DNA from: an uncultured Bacteroides sp.
GTDB lineage: Bacteria; Bacteroidota; Bacteroidia; Bacteroidales; Bacteroidaceae
NCBI RefSeq assembly: GCF_900547205.1
Contig: NZ_URFY01000015.1
Location: 13,649 to 77,648, forward strand
DNA: 64,000 bases
Direction of reading: 5' to 3'
Shown piece by piece: positions 56,183 through 63,136 of this stretch. A program made the translations under genes and the position numbers. Each line of letters begins with the position of its first letter. Position 1 is the stretch's first letter. Under the pieces are notes generated by a model that was not told the origin of the DNA, searched no databases, and was given only the letters and a program-made list of their open reading frames with translations.

Positions 56183-56420
56183 ATTCGGGCAACCCGCAGC
56201 CCTTACCATTGTCGGGTCAACGTATCTAACGACGTTACAGTAGCGCATACCTCCAATATAGGAGAAGCGATAAATACCCGTGAAAAGCAGATGGATTGAC
56301 TTGTCTCCTGAGTGCAGCGGTGAAAAGTTAGTTCATACGCCTACGGGCGTTCTATATTTCCCTTCCCGTAAGATTCGGGGTAATAACAGGTTGAAGCCGT
56401 TGAGGGGAGCAAATTTTTAA
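56183..56420 (+). ncRNA. Possible structured RNA after the tRNA-like sequence
   Basis: About 240 bp without an open frame but richer in G and C than the surroundings. Stems seen by eye: CGGGT (56214 region) with ACCCG (near 56278), enclosing AACGT/ACGTT and CTCC/GGAG hairpins; then ACGCC-TACG-GGCGT near 56340-56353; then CCCG/CGGG near 56374-56388. It ends just before the small gene at 56432. I do not recognise a known RNA family. It could instead be a non-coding part of the element, e.g. an origin. Confidence 0.4.
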
Positions 56421-56431
56421 ATTAAAATCAG

Positions 56432-56593
56432 ATGAAAGCAATAATAGAAAAAAGCATTGAAATCAAACGCAATCCTCGCATATGGAGAGCAGGATGCAAT
56501 ACGAATGATTATATTGGAATGGAAAGTAGAACAACAATTATTCGTGTCTTTTCCATTCCAATACTAAAGAAAGTTGAATTATTCTCTGATTAA
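56432..56593 (+). CDS. Short hypothetical protein
   Basis: A 53-residue frame (MKAIIEKSIEIKRNPRIW...FSD). Its first codons follow a GGGGAGC box and AT-rich spacer. Similar short genes of this type occur in Bacteroides elements. Its end overlaps a minus-strand mini-gene by 15 bp. Confidence 0.45.
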   Translation: MKAIIEKSIEIKRNPRIWRAGCNTNDYIGMESRTTIIRVFSIPILKKVELFSD

Positions 56594-56650
56594 TCTCATA
56601 AGCGCGTACAAATCTCCCTGTTCTCCAGTGACAGTAATAAACTTACTCAT
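56579..56650 (-). CDS. Mini-gene encoding a 23-residue peptide (paralogue start of 56971-57168 gene)
   Basis: MSKFITVTGEQGDLYALMR... of 23 residues. The start region is part of a 76-bp block that is duplicated at 57164-57239, where the corresponding gene also begins M-S-x-F-I-x-V. It may be a truncated copy or a real leader-size peptide. Confidence 0.4.
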   Translation of the reverse strand: MSKFITVTGEQGDLYALMRLIRE

Positions 56651-56720
56651 ATTTCTTAATTTTTAGTTAGACACTGCAAGTTATGAAAATCCCGGAAATG
56701 ATTGGTTTTGTTTCCGGGAA
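56645..56720. repeat. Divergent-promoter block, copy 1, with 9-bp hairpin
   Basis: About 85% identical to 57164-57239. It spans the start of the minus-strand mini-gene and ends with the hairpin TCCCGGAAA...TTTCCGGGA (56690-56719), loop TGATTGGTTTTG. In copy 2 the stem carries A-T where this copy has G-C, a compensated pair. Confidence 0.8.
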
Positions 56721-56743
56721 CTAATTTTTTAAATCATTTAATT

Positions 56744-57019
56744 ATGGAACTATTAATTGAAATTGAAGAAAGTAGAAGAAGCGAAAAAGAAAAGGAGTGC
56801 TATGGAAAAGTATATATCCGCAGCTACTTGACATCTCGCGATTATAGCATTTTGAATTCAAGGACCACTAGCGTAGTAGAAGAAGTAACAGACAACCCCT
56901 TCACCCAAGCTCTCGAGACAGCCCGGCTAGTGGAGTTGTCCAAAAAGATAGAAAAAATGGTCAAGGAGTACTACGATTCCGAAGCGGACAATTTCAGAAT
57001 TCTTAAAAAGTCCGAATAG
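56744..57019 (+). CDS. Hypothetical protein
   Basis: A 91-residue charged protein (MELLIEIEESRRSEKEKECYG...), start at 56744 chosen because it follows the hairpin and AT-rich spacer; an upstream in-frame TTG/GTG start at 56702 is less likely. Helix-rich C-terminus (ETARLVELSKKIEKMVKEYYDSE). Its 3' end overlaps the converging gene 56971-57168 by 49 bp. Confidence 0.5.
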   Translation: MELLIEIEESRRSEKEKECYGKVYIRSYLTSRDYSILNSRTTSVVEEVTDNPFTQALETARLVELSKKIEKMVKEYYDSEADNFRILKKSE

Positions 57020-57168
57020 CTGCAGTGAGTAGTATATTCTTTGCCATTGCTCATTAAAAGCTTGGCATGTTTTCCACTACCAGAATCTGCGATACCCACG
57101 ATACAATCAACATTGATGAACTCAACGTCAGATGGATTATCCATTGACACTTTGATAAAATTACTCAT
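56971..57168 (-). CDS. Small protein of unknown function, MSxFIxV family
   Basis: A 65-residue protein (MSNFIKVSMDNPSDVEFINVDCIVGIADSG...) with the pattern of small Bacteroides phage proteins in which a short beta-rich fold carries NV-x-x-IV. A good -7 box TAATTTTG on the minus strand precedes it. Divergent from the gene at 57297. Confidence 0.55.
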   Translation of the reverse strand: MSNFIKVSMDNPSDVEFINVDCIVGIADSGSGKHAKLLMSNGKEYTTHCSYSDFLRILKLSASES

Positions 57169-57239
57169 ATTCTTAATTTTTTGATTTGACACCGCAAAAT
57201 TAAGAAAATCCCAGAAATGATTGGTTTTGTTTCTGGGAG
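57164..57239. repeat. Divergent-promoter block, copy 2, with 9-bp hairpin
   Basis: Second copy of the block at 56645-56720. The hairpin is TCCCAGAAA...TTTCTGGGA (57209-57238), with the same loop TGATTGGTTTTG. A minus-strand -7 box TAATTTTG is within it. Confidence 0.8.
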
Positions 57240-57296
57240 CATATTAGTGTTACCGTCCTGTACAATCTCGTACAGGGCACAACAATCAACAATCTT

Positions 57297-57470
57297 ATGA
57301 CAGAAAAAGACAGAAGTCTCATACAAGAGGCTAACAGCATCGACTACATCTATTGGTCTTCCATCGAATACCTGATAGAACAAGCTGATAGTGATGAAGC
57401 GAAAAGCGAGTTAAACCGAATTATGAATCATAAGTATCGCCAAGAAGAATACTTCGCTGGTACTTATTAA
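57297..57470 (+). CDS. Short acidic protein
   Basis: A 57-residue protein (MTEKDRSLIQEANSIDYIYW...YFAGTY). The Ser-Leu-Ile-x-x-A-x-x-I-D start is common to a small protein group in Bacteroides prophages. Function unknown; follows the second hairpin block. Confidence 0.6.
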   Translation: MTEKDRSLIQEANSIDYIYWSSIEYLIEQADSDEAKSELNRIMNHKYRQEEYFAGTY

Positions 57471-57487
57471 CCCCATAAAGCAAAATT

Positions 57488-57631
57488 ATGATTAAAAAAA
57501 TAATGCTGTATTTTCTAAAAAGTAAAAAAATGGAATTACGCAAATGGTGTATAGAGAAAGCGGCGGGTATGTGTGATAGAGAGTCTGTTATTATTTTAGC
57601 AGATGAATTATATGAATGGATTACAAAATAA
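57488..57631 (+). CDS. Very short hypothetical protein
   Basis: A 47-residue frame; an internal ATG at 57530 would give 33 residues (MELRKWCIEKAAGMCDRESV...). It begins 17 bp after the previous gene. Confidence 0.45.
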   Translation: MIKKIMLYFLKSKKMELRKWCIEKAAGMCDRESVIILADELYEWITK

Positions 57632-57661
57632 AGATGGCATTTTAAATGCCCTCTCTTTTAA

Positions 57662-57880
57662 TTAAGTTAATTCAAGAATGACTTGTCCTTTGCCAGCTTC
57701 TGCAATTTTAATCAGGTCGGAGGTCAATTTGCACCCTGCATTAGCACAAATAAGAGTTGTTCCTTTTTTTGAAGCAGCTTCTGCCATGCCAATTATTTCA
57801 GAGGTCAATTTGGATTTACAGTCAATCTTAATACTTCCTCCAGCATTAATAATACTAATAATTTCGCTAGTTAATTTCAT
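57662..57880 (-). CDS. 72-residue protein made of three repeats
   Basis: Three imperfect copies of KLTSEIIxIAEAG... start at residues 2, 24 and 51 (KLTSEIISIINAGG, KLTSEIIGMAEAAS, KLTSDLIKIAEAGK), each followed by a short beta-like stretch (IKIDC, TTLICA, QVILELT). No signal or membrane segment. The alternation of helix and strand suggests a tiny solenoid or a self-assembling unit. Function unknown. Its start region opposes the gene at 58015. Confidence 0.65.
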   Translation of the reverse strand: MKLTSEIISIINAGGSIKIDCKSKLTSEIIGMAEAASKKGTTLICANAGCKLTSDLIKIAEAGKGQVILELT

Positions 57881-57925
57881 AATTGATAAAATTTTAAATG
57901 TGACTGCACAAAATTAGTAATAAAT

Positions 57926-57999
57926 GGGATACGTTCTTTCTTCACAAATAGTAAAGTTTTAAATGTGACAATTCATACTTTCCTAAGAAAGCGTATCCC
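57926..57999. promoter_or_regulatory. Large hairpin between the repeat protein gene and the next gene
   Basis: GGGATACG (57926-57933) pairs with CGTATCCC (57992-57999), and CTTTC (57936-57940) with GAAAG (57987-57991). Within and beside it, TTTTAAATGTGAC occurs twice (57892 and 57955). Position matches the hairpins of the two blocks upstream: between a minus-strand gene and a plus-strand gene. Confidence 0.6.
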
Positions 58000-58014
58000 T
58001 TTAATCAAAAACAA

Positions 58015-58197
58015 ATGGAAAAAATACAGTTTACTTTATCCCTGCTAGTAGCTATATGTGGCGCAATTCAATTTGGTTCGGCAATAATCAACCCCAGCCC
58101 AATGAAAAATATATGGGTAATAGGTGCAGGTATAATGCTATTACTATGTTGTCTTCTCATAAAGATAACATATAAAGAACTTCGTGCAAAAGAATAG
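58015..58197 (+). CDS. Small membrane protein, two helices
   Basis: A 60-residue protein with two hydrophobic segments (LSLLVAICGAIQFGSAI and NIWVIGAGIMLLLCCLLI) and a basic end. Could be holin-like or an accessory membrane peptide; no family recognised. Followed by an intrinsic terminator. Confidence 0.6.
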   Translation: MEKIQFTLSLLVAICGAIQFGSAIINPSPMKNIWVIGAGIMLLLCCLLIKITYKELRAKE

Positions 58198-58230
58198 TTT
58201 TCAGTTTTCATAGGTAGTTTTTTAAGGTAG

Positions 58231-58260
58231 TCCCTGTCACGAGTTGGCGGGGATTTTTTT
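58231..58260 (+). terminator. Intrinsic terminator before the recombination genes
   Basis: TCCCTGTC (58231-58238) pairs (with two G-T pairs) with GGCGGGGA (58246-58253), followed by seven Ts. It separates the small-gene section from the recombination module. Confidence 0.75.
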
Positions 58261-58286
58261 GATACATCAATTAAAAATATATAGTA

Positions 58287-59099
58287 ATGGCAAAGCAAGA
58301 CAAGAACATGGAAGTCTACAATAAAGTGAAGACTGTCCCTAAAACCGCTTGTAAACAGATTACAGGCGGCAGGCTCAATGGTATGACCGACATCAAACCA
58401 ATGTGGCGCATAGAAAAACTTACCGAAGTATTTGGAATATGCGGCTTCGGGTGGAGATATGAAATAGTAAAACAATGGATTGAAGTAGGAAGCAATGGCG
58501 AATCAGCGGCATTTACCAACATCAATCTGTATGTTAAGTACAATGGGGAATGGAGTGAAGCTATTTCCGGTACCGGAGGTAATAAATTCGTCTCAAAGGA
58601 AAGAGATACGCTGTACACGAACGATGAATGTTTTAAAATGGCACTTACTGACGCCATTTCCGTAGCCTGCAAATCCTTGGGATTCGGTGCGGATGTTTAT
58701 ATGGGGGGTACAGACCGTAGCAAGTATGATTCATCACAACCTCAACCTGTTCCCAATCAATCTCCAAAGCATACAAAAGCCCTAATTGGTAATACGTCGG
58801 CAACTTCTTCTATGGATGATTCTGACAAACGCATAATGCCAAGAGACAAATACAAGGATATAGCTACAATGCAATGGATAGAAAAATATGAGAATCTATC
58901 TATTCAGAATGGTAGCACTTTCATTCTTTTAGATTTCTTGAAGAATAACTTAGGGAATAATGAGAGCGATTTAAAAATTATTGTAGGTAATTATAGTGAA
59001 TATAAATCCAAAATTAAGAACAATGGCAACAAAAACACCAACCCAGCTAACCTTCAACAAGGTTCCAACAACCAAAATCGCCCAGCAACAGTTAGCTGA
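58287..59099 (+). CDS. Single-strand DNA annealing protein, ERF/DUF1071-like (phage recombinase)
   Basis: A 270-residue protein. The core (about 35-150: GRLNGMTDIKPMWRIEKLTEVFGICGFGWRYEIVKQWIE, FVSKERDTLYTNDECFKMALTDAISVACKSLGFGADVYMG) matches the Rad52/ERF-like group of phage annealing proteins, with the C-terminus (from about 160) low-complexity and polar. It would coat ssDNA and pair complementary strands in phage recombination. Its last 77 bases overlap the next gene in another frame. Confidence 0.8.
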   Translation: MAKQDKNMEVYNKVKTVPKTACKQITGGRLNGMTDIKPMWRIEKLTEVFGICGFGWRYEIVKQWIEVGSNGESAAFTNINLYVKYNGEWSEAISGTGGNKFVSKERDTLYTNDECFKMALTDAISVACKSLGFGADVYMGGTDRSKYDSSQPQPVPNQSPKHTKALIGNTSATSSMDDSDKRIMPRDKYKDIATMQWIEKYENLSIQNGSTFILLDFLKNNLGNNESDLKIIVGNYSEYKSKIKNNGNKNTNPANLQQGSNNQNRPATVS

Positions 59100-59517
59100 T
59101 TTATTAGTAAGTCAGGTAACCGGAGGAGATATATCTCCTGTTGAAGCAGTAGTTAAAGCAAAAGCACTTGTTTCAGTACTGGATACCTTCATCAAGGATA
59201 AATCAGTAACTGAACAAGTAATCATTGAAACCGGAAAATACGGTAAGGGAGAGTACCCATCATGGGGTAGTGCAAAAGTAGAAGTTAGGGAGACAGGAGT
59301 AAAATACGACTTCTCCAACTGTAACGATTCTATTTGGAATGATCTAAATTCACAGATGGAGAAAATCAAGGCACAGATGAAAGAACGAGAAAACTTTCTT
59401 CGTGTCATAACCAACCCCAAAACCGAGTTAGACCCCGACACAGGTGAAGTATTTACAATCAATCCCCCGGCAAGAAGTTCCACGACATCTTATGCCGTTA
59501 CATTCAATAAACAATGA
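59023..59517 (+). CDS. Phage protein of unknown function
   Basis: A 164-residue protein. The ATG at 59023 (M-A-T-K-T-P-T) is used; this places the first 77 bp within the annealing-protein gene. The middle part (DISPVEAVVKAKALVSVLDTFIKDKSVTEQVIIETGKYGKG) and the YDFSNCNDSIWNDL region are typical of a protein found next to phage recombinases. A helix from about 105-130 could be a coiled coil. Possibly a helper of the recombinase. Confidence 0.75.
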   Translation: MATKTPTQLTFNKVPTTKIAQQQLADLLVSQVTGGDISPVEAVVKAKALVSVLDTFIKDKSVTEQVIIETGKYGKGEYPSWGSAKVEVRETGVKYDFSNCNDSIWNDLNSQMEKIKAQMKERENFLRVITNPKTELDPDTGEVFTINPPARSSTTSYAVTFNKQ

Positions 59518-59945
59518 GAATAGCATGTATGGTTACGGAAAACGGCTTTTCCCCCCTATATCCAAGCGATTTAGACGAAAAGCAAAAACTAAAGAAAGGT
59601 AGTGTAATTATGGTAGAATACACACGTCCCCGAAACATTGACTTCCACAAGAAGTTTTTCGCCCTGATTAAATTGACGCTTGATAATATGCCCGAACACT
59701 TGCAAAAGAAGTATGCGCTTTATTCGCAAGAACAGTTAATCAATTATCTAAAAAAAGAATTTGGTTTATACCGCATCGTAAACGTTAAGGGGGAAGATAT
59801 GATAGAGTATCATTCCCTTTCTTTTTCTGCTATGGACCAAGATACATTCGAGCGTTTTTATCACTGCTGTGTGCTCCTGATACAACACAGGTTCCTCAAT
59901 GTTGAAGAAAGCCAATTTGAAGAAGCATTAATAGATTATTTATGA
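59514..59945 (+). CDS. DUF1367-like phage protein
   Basis: A 143-residue protein with the family start KGSVIMVEYTRPRNIDFHKKFFALIKL and SLSFSAMDQDTFERFYHCCV, as in DUF1367. Its ATGA start overlaps the preceding stop by 4 bp. DUF1367 genes are usually in the NinX-type early region of lambdoid phages; function not established. Confidence 0.8.
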   Translation: MRIACMVTENGFSPLYPSDLDEKQKLKKGSVIMVEYTRPRNIDFHKKFFALIKLTLDNMPEHLQKKYALYSQEQLINYLKKEFGLYRIVNVKGEDMIEYHSLSFSAMDQDTFERFYHCCVLLIQHRFLNVEESQFEEALIDYL

Positions 59946-60097
59946 GGGCTAAATCTAAACGGATAATAATAGAACTATTGGAGGAAAAGATCGCATCTTT
60001 CCCTGATACCACAAAAGACTATAACCGTTCCCGTCCCTATCGTATTGCCCTAAAAGAGTTTAAAAGAAATGAGAGTAATAGAAACAGACCTAAATAA
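59942..60097 (+). CDS. Short basic protein
   Basis: A 51-residue frame (MRAKSKRIIIELLEEKIASFPDTTK...NRPK), overlapping the preceding stop by 4 bp (ATGA) and the next gene by 29 bp. Coupled position makes it likely to be real. Confidence 0.6.
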   Translation: MRAKSKRIIIELLEEKIASFPDTTKDYNRSRPYRIALKEFKRNESNRNRPK

Positions 60098-60245
60098 ATT
60101 GAAGGAGCAATATGATGATCTTCAAGAGTGGTTAGGCAATAATCAATCACATCCTGAATGGCATGAAAAAGCGATTGAATTAGCCAATTTAAGTGTGAAA
60201 ATAGCAAATCTAAGTAATCAATCCCCTAAAAAGAAAAAGAAATGA
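60069..60245 (+). CDS. Short hypothetical protein
   Basis: A 58-residue frame (MRVIETDLNKLKEQYDDLQEWL...KKKKK) with a helical, coiled-coil-like N-terminus and a lysine tail. Starts inside the previous gene and ends in an ATGA overlap with the next. Confidence 0.6.
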   Translation: MRVIETDLNKLKEQYDDLQEWLGNNQSHPEWHEKAIELANLSVKIANLSNQSPKKKKK

Positions 60246-60805
60246 TGCACACATGGTTTGAGTGCAAAGTACGCTACGAAAAAACGATGGAGAACGGCAT
60301 GAATAAAAAGGTTACTGAACCTTATTTAGTCGATGCCTTATCGTTCACCGAAGCGGAAGCACGTATTATCGAAGAAATGACACCATTTATTTCCGGTGAG
60401 TTTACCATTACAGATATAAAGCGTGTCAATTACAGTGAAGTATTCACAAGTAACTCCATATCAGCCGACTGTTGGTTTAAGTGCAAAATCGTTTTCATCA
60501 CCTTGAATGAAAAGACCGGAGCAGAAAAGAAAACGGCTACCCATGTTTTAGTACAGGCTTCCGACCTTCGGGATGCAGTCAAAAGACTAGATGAAGGGAT
60601 GAAGGGCACAATGGCAGATTATCAGATTTCCTCTGTGACTGAAACCCCGTTAATGGACGTTTACCCATACACAGTACAGGAGGAGGACGAAACAATACCC
60701 AAAGCAACGGATAAAGTTGTGAAACCAGCTTCTCAACCACGCACAAAGCATATCATTGTTCCAACGCATACTCCTGCAATAATGAAATCTCCGGTTCCCG
60801 GTTAA
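60242..60805 (+). CDS. DUF4494 domain-containing protein
   Basis: A 187-residue protein of the Bacteroides DUF4494 family. Landmark text: WFECKVRYEKTMENG, EAEARIIEEMTPFISGEFTITDIKRVNYSEVF and a second WFKCKIVFITLNEKTGAEKK, which looks like an internal duplication of the first half (two WF-x-CK strands). Function unknown. It is usually found in conjugative or phage-like Bacteroides elements. C-terminus is Pro/Thr-rich. Confidence 0.85.
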   Translation: MMHTWFECKVRYEKTMENGMNKKVTEPYLVDALSFTEAEARIIEEMTPFISGEFTITDIKRVNYSEVFTSNSISADCWFKCKIVFITLNEKTGAEKKTATHVLVQASDLRDAVKRLDEGMKGTMADYQISSVTETPLMDVYPYTVQEEDETIPKATDKVVKPASQPRTKHIIVPTHTPAIMKSPVPG

Positions 60806-60817
60806 TATCCAATTATA

Positions 60818-61264
60818 ATGTTACGTAAAGCAAGACCTAAAAAAGAAAAGCAGTCTACAAAGGGCAAACCCGATTTGGTAGAAAAGCTAGATAAGATTTT
60901 CAGTAGATATATCCGTTTGCGTGATGCCATGTCAAATGGATATTTCAAATGTATATCATGCGGTAAATACAAGAAGTTGCAACAGGCAGACAATGGGCAT
61001 TACATCAACCGCAAGCACATGAAACTCCGTTTTAGTGAGATAAACTGTAATGCACAATGTCGGGAGTGCAACCGGTTCGATGAAGGTAATATCATAGGCT
61101 ATCGTAAGGGACTTATCCAAAAGTATGGAGAACCACAAGTACTATTATTGGAATCAATGAAAAACGAAACCAAGAAATGGGAAGAATGGGAATTAAAGTC
61201 ACTGATTGAACACTACCAAAAAGAAGTAAAGAGACTGGGAAAAGAAAAAGGTATCAAACTCTAA
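60818..61264 (+). CDS. Recombination protein NinG (lambda Rap-like)
   Basis: A 148-residue protein. The central zinc-binding text CISCGKYKKLQQADNGHYINRKHMKLRFSEINCNAQCRECNRF matches NinG/Rap, a Holliday-junction endonuclease of phage recombination. It fits the annealing protein encoded 1.7 kb upstream. Length is shorter than lambda NinG (about 204). Confidence 0.88.
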   Translation: MLRKARPKKEKQSTKGKPDLVEKLDKIFSRYIRLRDAMSNGYFKCISCGKYKKLQQADNGHYINRKHMKLRFSEINCNAQCRECNRFDEGNIIGYRKGLIQKYGEPQVLLLESMKNETKKWEEWELKSLIEHYQKEVKRLGKEKGIKL

Positions 61265-61278
61265 AAATCATCCCCACC

Positions 61279-61461
61279 ATGAAAGTTACTATTTATTGGG
61301 CTACTAAACACCCTGAAACTATTCTCCGAATCAGAGAAAAGTTCAATATCCCATCCTATAAAACAATAAACGGAGAAACTTACTGTGAAATAAAAGATGA
61401 AGATATTAAACTTCTTCGTGAAACGGAAAAAAGAGGTTTTATCCAAATCAGAAACAAGTAA
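61279..61461 (+). CDS. Short hypothetical protein
   Basis: A 60-residue protein (MKVTIYWATKHPETILRIREKFNIPSYK...) with beta-alpha-beta character; common in similar Bacteroides elements. Function unknown. Confidence 0.6.
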   Translation: MKVTIYWATKHPETILRIREKFNIPSYKTINGETYCEIKDEDIKLLRETEKRGFIQIRNK

Positions 61462-61480
61462 TTTTAATTAATAGCGAATA

Positions 61481-62239
61481 ATGGAACAGAAAGAAAAGAT
61501 ACTTGAAAAACTTCGCAAGCTGATGAATCTAAAAGAATCAGCTACAGAATTAGGAAACAAAGGAGAAGCGAATGCAGCCGCAGCCGGAATTACTCGTTTG
61601 TTGATTGAGTACAATTTATCAGAAAGCGACATTCCAGAACAGGAGAAGATTGAAAATCCTATCATATCACAAGAAATACCGTTCAAAGCAGAAGTTAGCG
61701 GAAACTGGCATGGTGATTTAGTAAACGTTGTTTGCGTATTCAATATGTGCTGTTGCCTTATTATTAGAACCCCCAAGAATGGTAGGATGAAACGTAGTAA
61801 ATATGAGATAGTAGGACGAAAAAAGAATGTCGAAGTAGCCCTGTATCTGGTTTCCTTTCTATCTCACCAGTTTGTTGCAATCGGCAAACGAAGTTATCCA
61901 CAGTACCAACATGATTGCTTTTGGAAGTATGGCAAACATCCCAATTCTCTTACTATGTATCTGAAATCATTTTTATATGGTTGCGTTATTGGTCTTTATG
62001 AAAAGTTTAATGAAACCAAGAAAGCAATGGAAGAAAAATCCGATATTACGGCATTGGTACGTACTTCCAAAAGCGAAATTGATGATTACCTTAAAGATGA
62101 AAAGATTGCTAAAGAAAGAGAATCCAAAGCAGAGATAGACGCTTTGTGTGCCATGCGAGGCGTGGAAGTAGGTAAGAATATTGAAATCTACAAAGGTATT
62201 CATGCGGAAACAGTCAGTAAAGACCGGAGATTGAGGTAA
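61481..62239 (+). CDS. DUF2786 domain-containing protein
   Basis: A 252-residue protein. The DUF2786 part (about 1-45: KEKILEKLRKLMNLKESATELGNKGEANAAAAGITRLLIEYNL) is followed by a region with RSKYEIVGRKKNVEVALYLVSFLSHQF, also seen in phage DUF2786 proteins, and a charged C-terminus. Role unknown; occurs in many phages and plasmids. It ends the rightward module before a perfect palindrome. Confidence 0.85.
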   Translation: MEQKEKILEKLRKLMNLKESATELGNKGEANAAAAGITRLLIEYNLSESDIPEQEKIENPIISQEIPFKAEVSGNWHGDLVNVVCVFNMCCCLIIRTPKNGRMKRSKYEIVGRKKNVEVALYLVSFLSHQFVAIGKRSYPQYQHDCFWKYGKHPNSLTMYLKSFLYGCVIGLYEKFNETKKAMEEKSDITALVRTSKSEIDDYLKDEKIAKERESKAEIDALCAMRGVEVGKNIEIYKGIHAETVSKDRRLR

Positions 62240-62274
62240 GCAATTAATTTAAAGCTAATAGTAGATATGAACCT

Positions 62275-62304
62275 TTTGCTCCCGACATTAATGTCGGGAG
62301 CAAA
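62275..62304. terminator. Perfect 30-bp palindrome between converging genes
   Basis: TTTGCTCCCGACATT followed directly by its complement. No mismatch and no spacer. No strong T-run follows, but a hairpin of 13 bp with a TTAA loop can form. It separates the rightward module from the leftward HNH gene. Confidence 0.8.
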
Positions 62305-62353
62305 CTAAAATCAATATAATAATGAACTTCTTTTATGTTTAGAGTTATATTTA

Positions 62354-63082
62354 TTATCTATTCATTTTGAGTATTTGTTTCAATTCTTTAATTGTCAAAA
62401 TGTGCTTATTGTCTCTATGGATCATACAATGACAATTGGGGCATACAGGGACCAAATCTGTAATTGGATTTACAGACTGTTCACCAATTTGGGAGAGCGG
62501 ATTTATATGATGTACGTGGATAAATTGGCGTCCTATTTCTCCATATGTTTCAAGGAAGTTAAATCCGCATACAAAACATGAATATCCATGTATATTCAAA
62601 GCTTGTTGCCGCAATTTGGCATCTCTCTCATAACGTATGGACTGGAAATACAGTTTTCTTCCTTCTATATTTGAATAGTTAGGCGGTAAAAATAGATAGT
62701 CATCATTTATTTCATTAACAAAAGATATAATATAGTATGTATCAGATATTTTTTTAAATTCTAATGACGGGTAGTCTAAATTGTTTTTGTTAATGCAATT
62801 TGGATATAACTGTTTAAATATATTTCCTAAATCTGAGTTCCAAAATATCTGTGATCTTTGAAATCTTGTCTTATCTATGGCAATATAGGACTCATATTCT
62901 ACCCCTCTATAATTTAAAATAATATGTAATTTTTCTCCAGATGACAAATTATTGATATTCCAATAATATCTGGTTGCTTTTGGAATACCTGAGCCATTGT
63001 ATTTAAAGAAACTCCAATCAGCTTTTTTGATAATTGTCATTTTATTAGTTATTTCCCAAGAATTGAAAACTTGATTTTCCAT
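62354..63082 (-). CDS. HNH endonuclease, lone minus-strand cargo gene
   Basis: A 242-residue protein with a C-terminal HNH domain: CFVCGFNF, IHVHHINPLSQIG, then VPVCPNCHCMIHRDN (two CxxC pairs and the His-His/Asn catalytic set). The N-terminal 140 residues (with WNINNLSSGEKLHIILNYRGVEYESYI) are a separate, unrecognised domain that may bind DNA or a modified base. It is transcribed against all neighbours, with a low GC content and a terminator-like palindrome on one side, the arrangement of a transferred defence gene. Similar nucleases are type IV restriction enzymes; the target here is unknown. Confidence 0.8.
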   Translation of the reverse strand: MENQVFNSWEITNKMTIIKKADWSFFKYNGSGIPKATRYYWNINNLSSGEKLHIILNYRGVEYESYIAIDKTRFQRSQIFWNSDLGNIFKQLYPNCINKNNLDYPSLEFKKISDTYYIISFVNEINDDYLFLPPNYSNIEGRKLYFQSIRYERDAKLRQQALNIHGYSCFVCGFNFLETYGEIGRQFIHVHHINPLSQIGEQSVNPITDLVPVCPNCHCMIHRDNKHILTIKELKQILKMNR

Positions 63083-63136
63083 TGTTTAATATCATCTTTT
63101 TTGATTTTGCAAATATATAAATATAAAATAAATATT

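Noticed and set aside
57165..57383. A 72-codon minus-strand frame covering the second hairpin block
   Set aside because: It overlaps both the hairpin and a better plus-strand gene (57297-57470), and has no typical start region.
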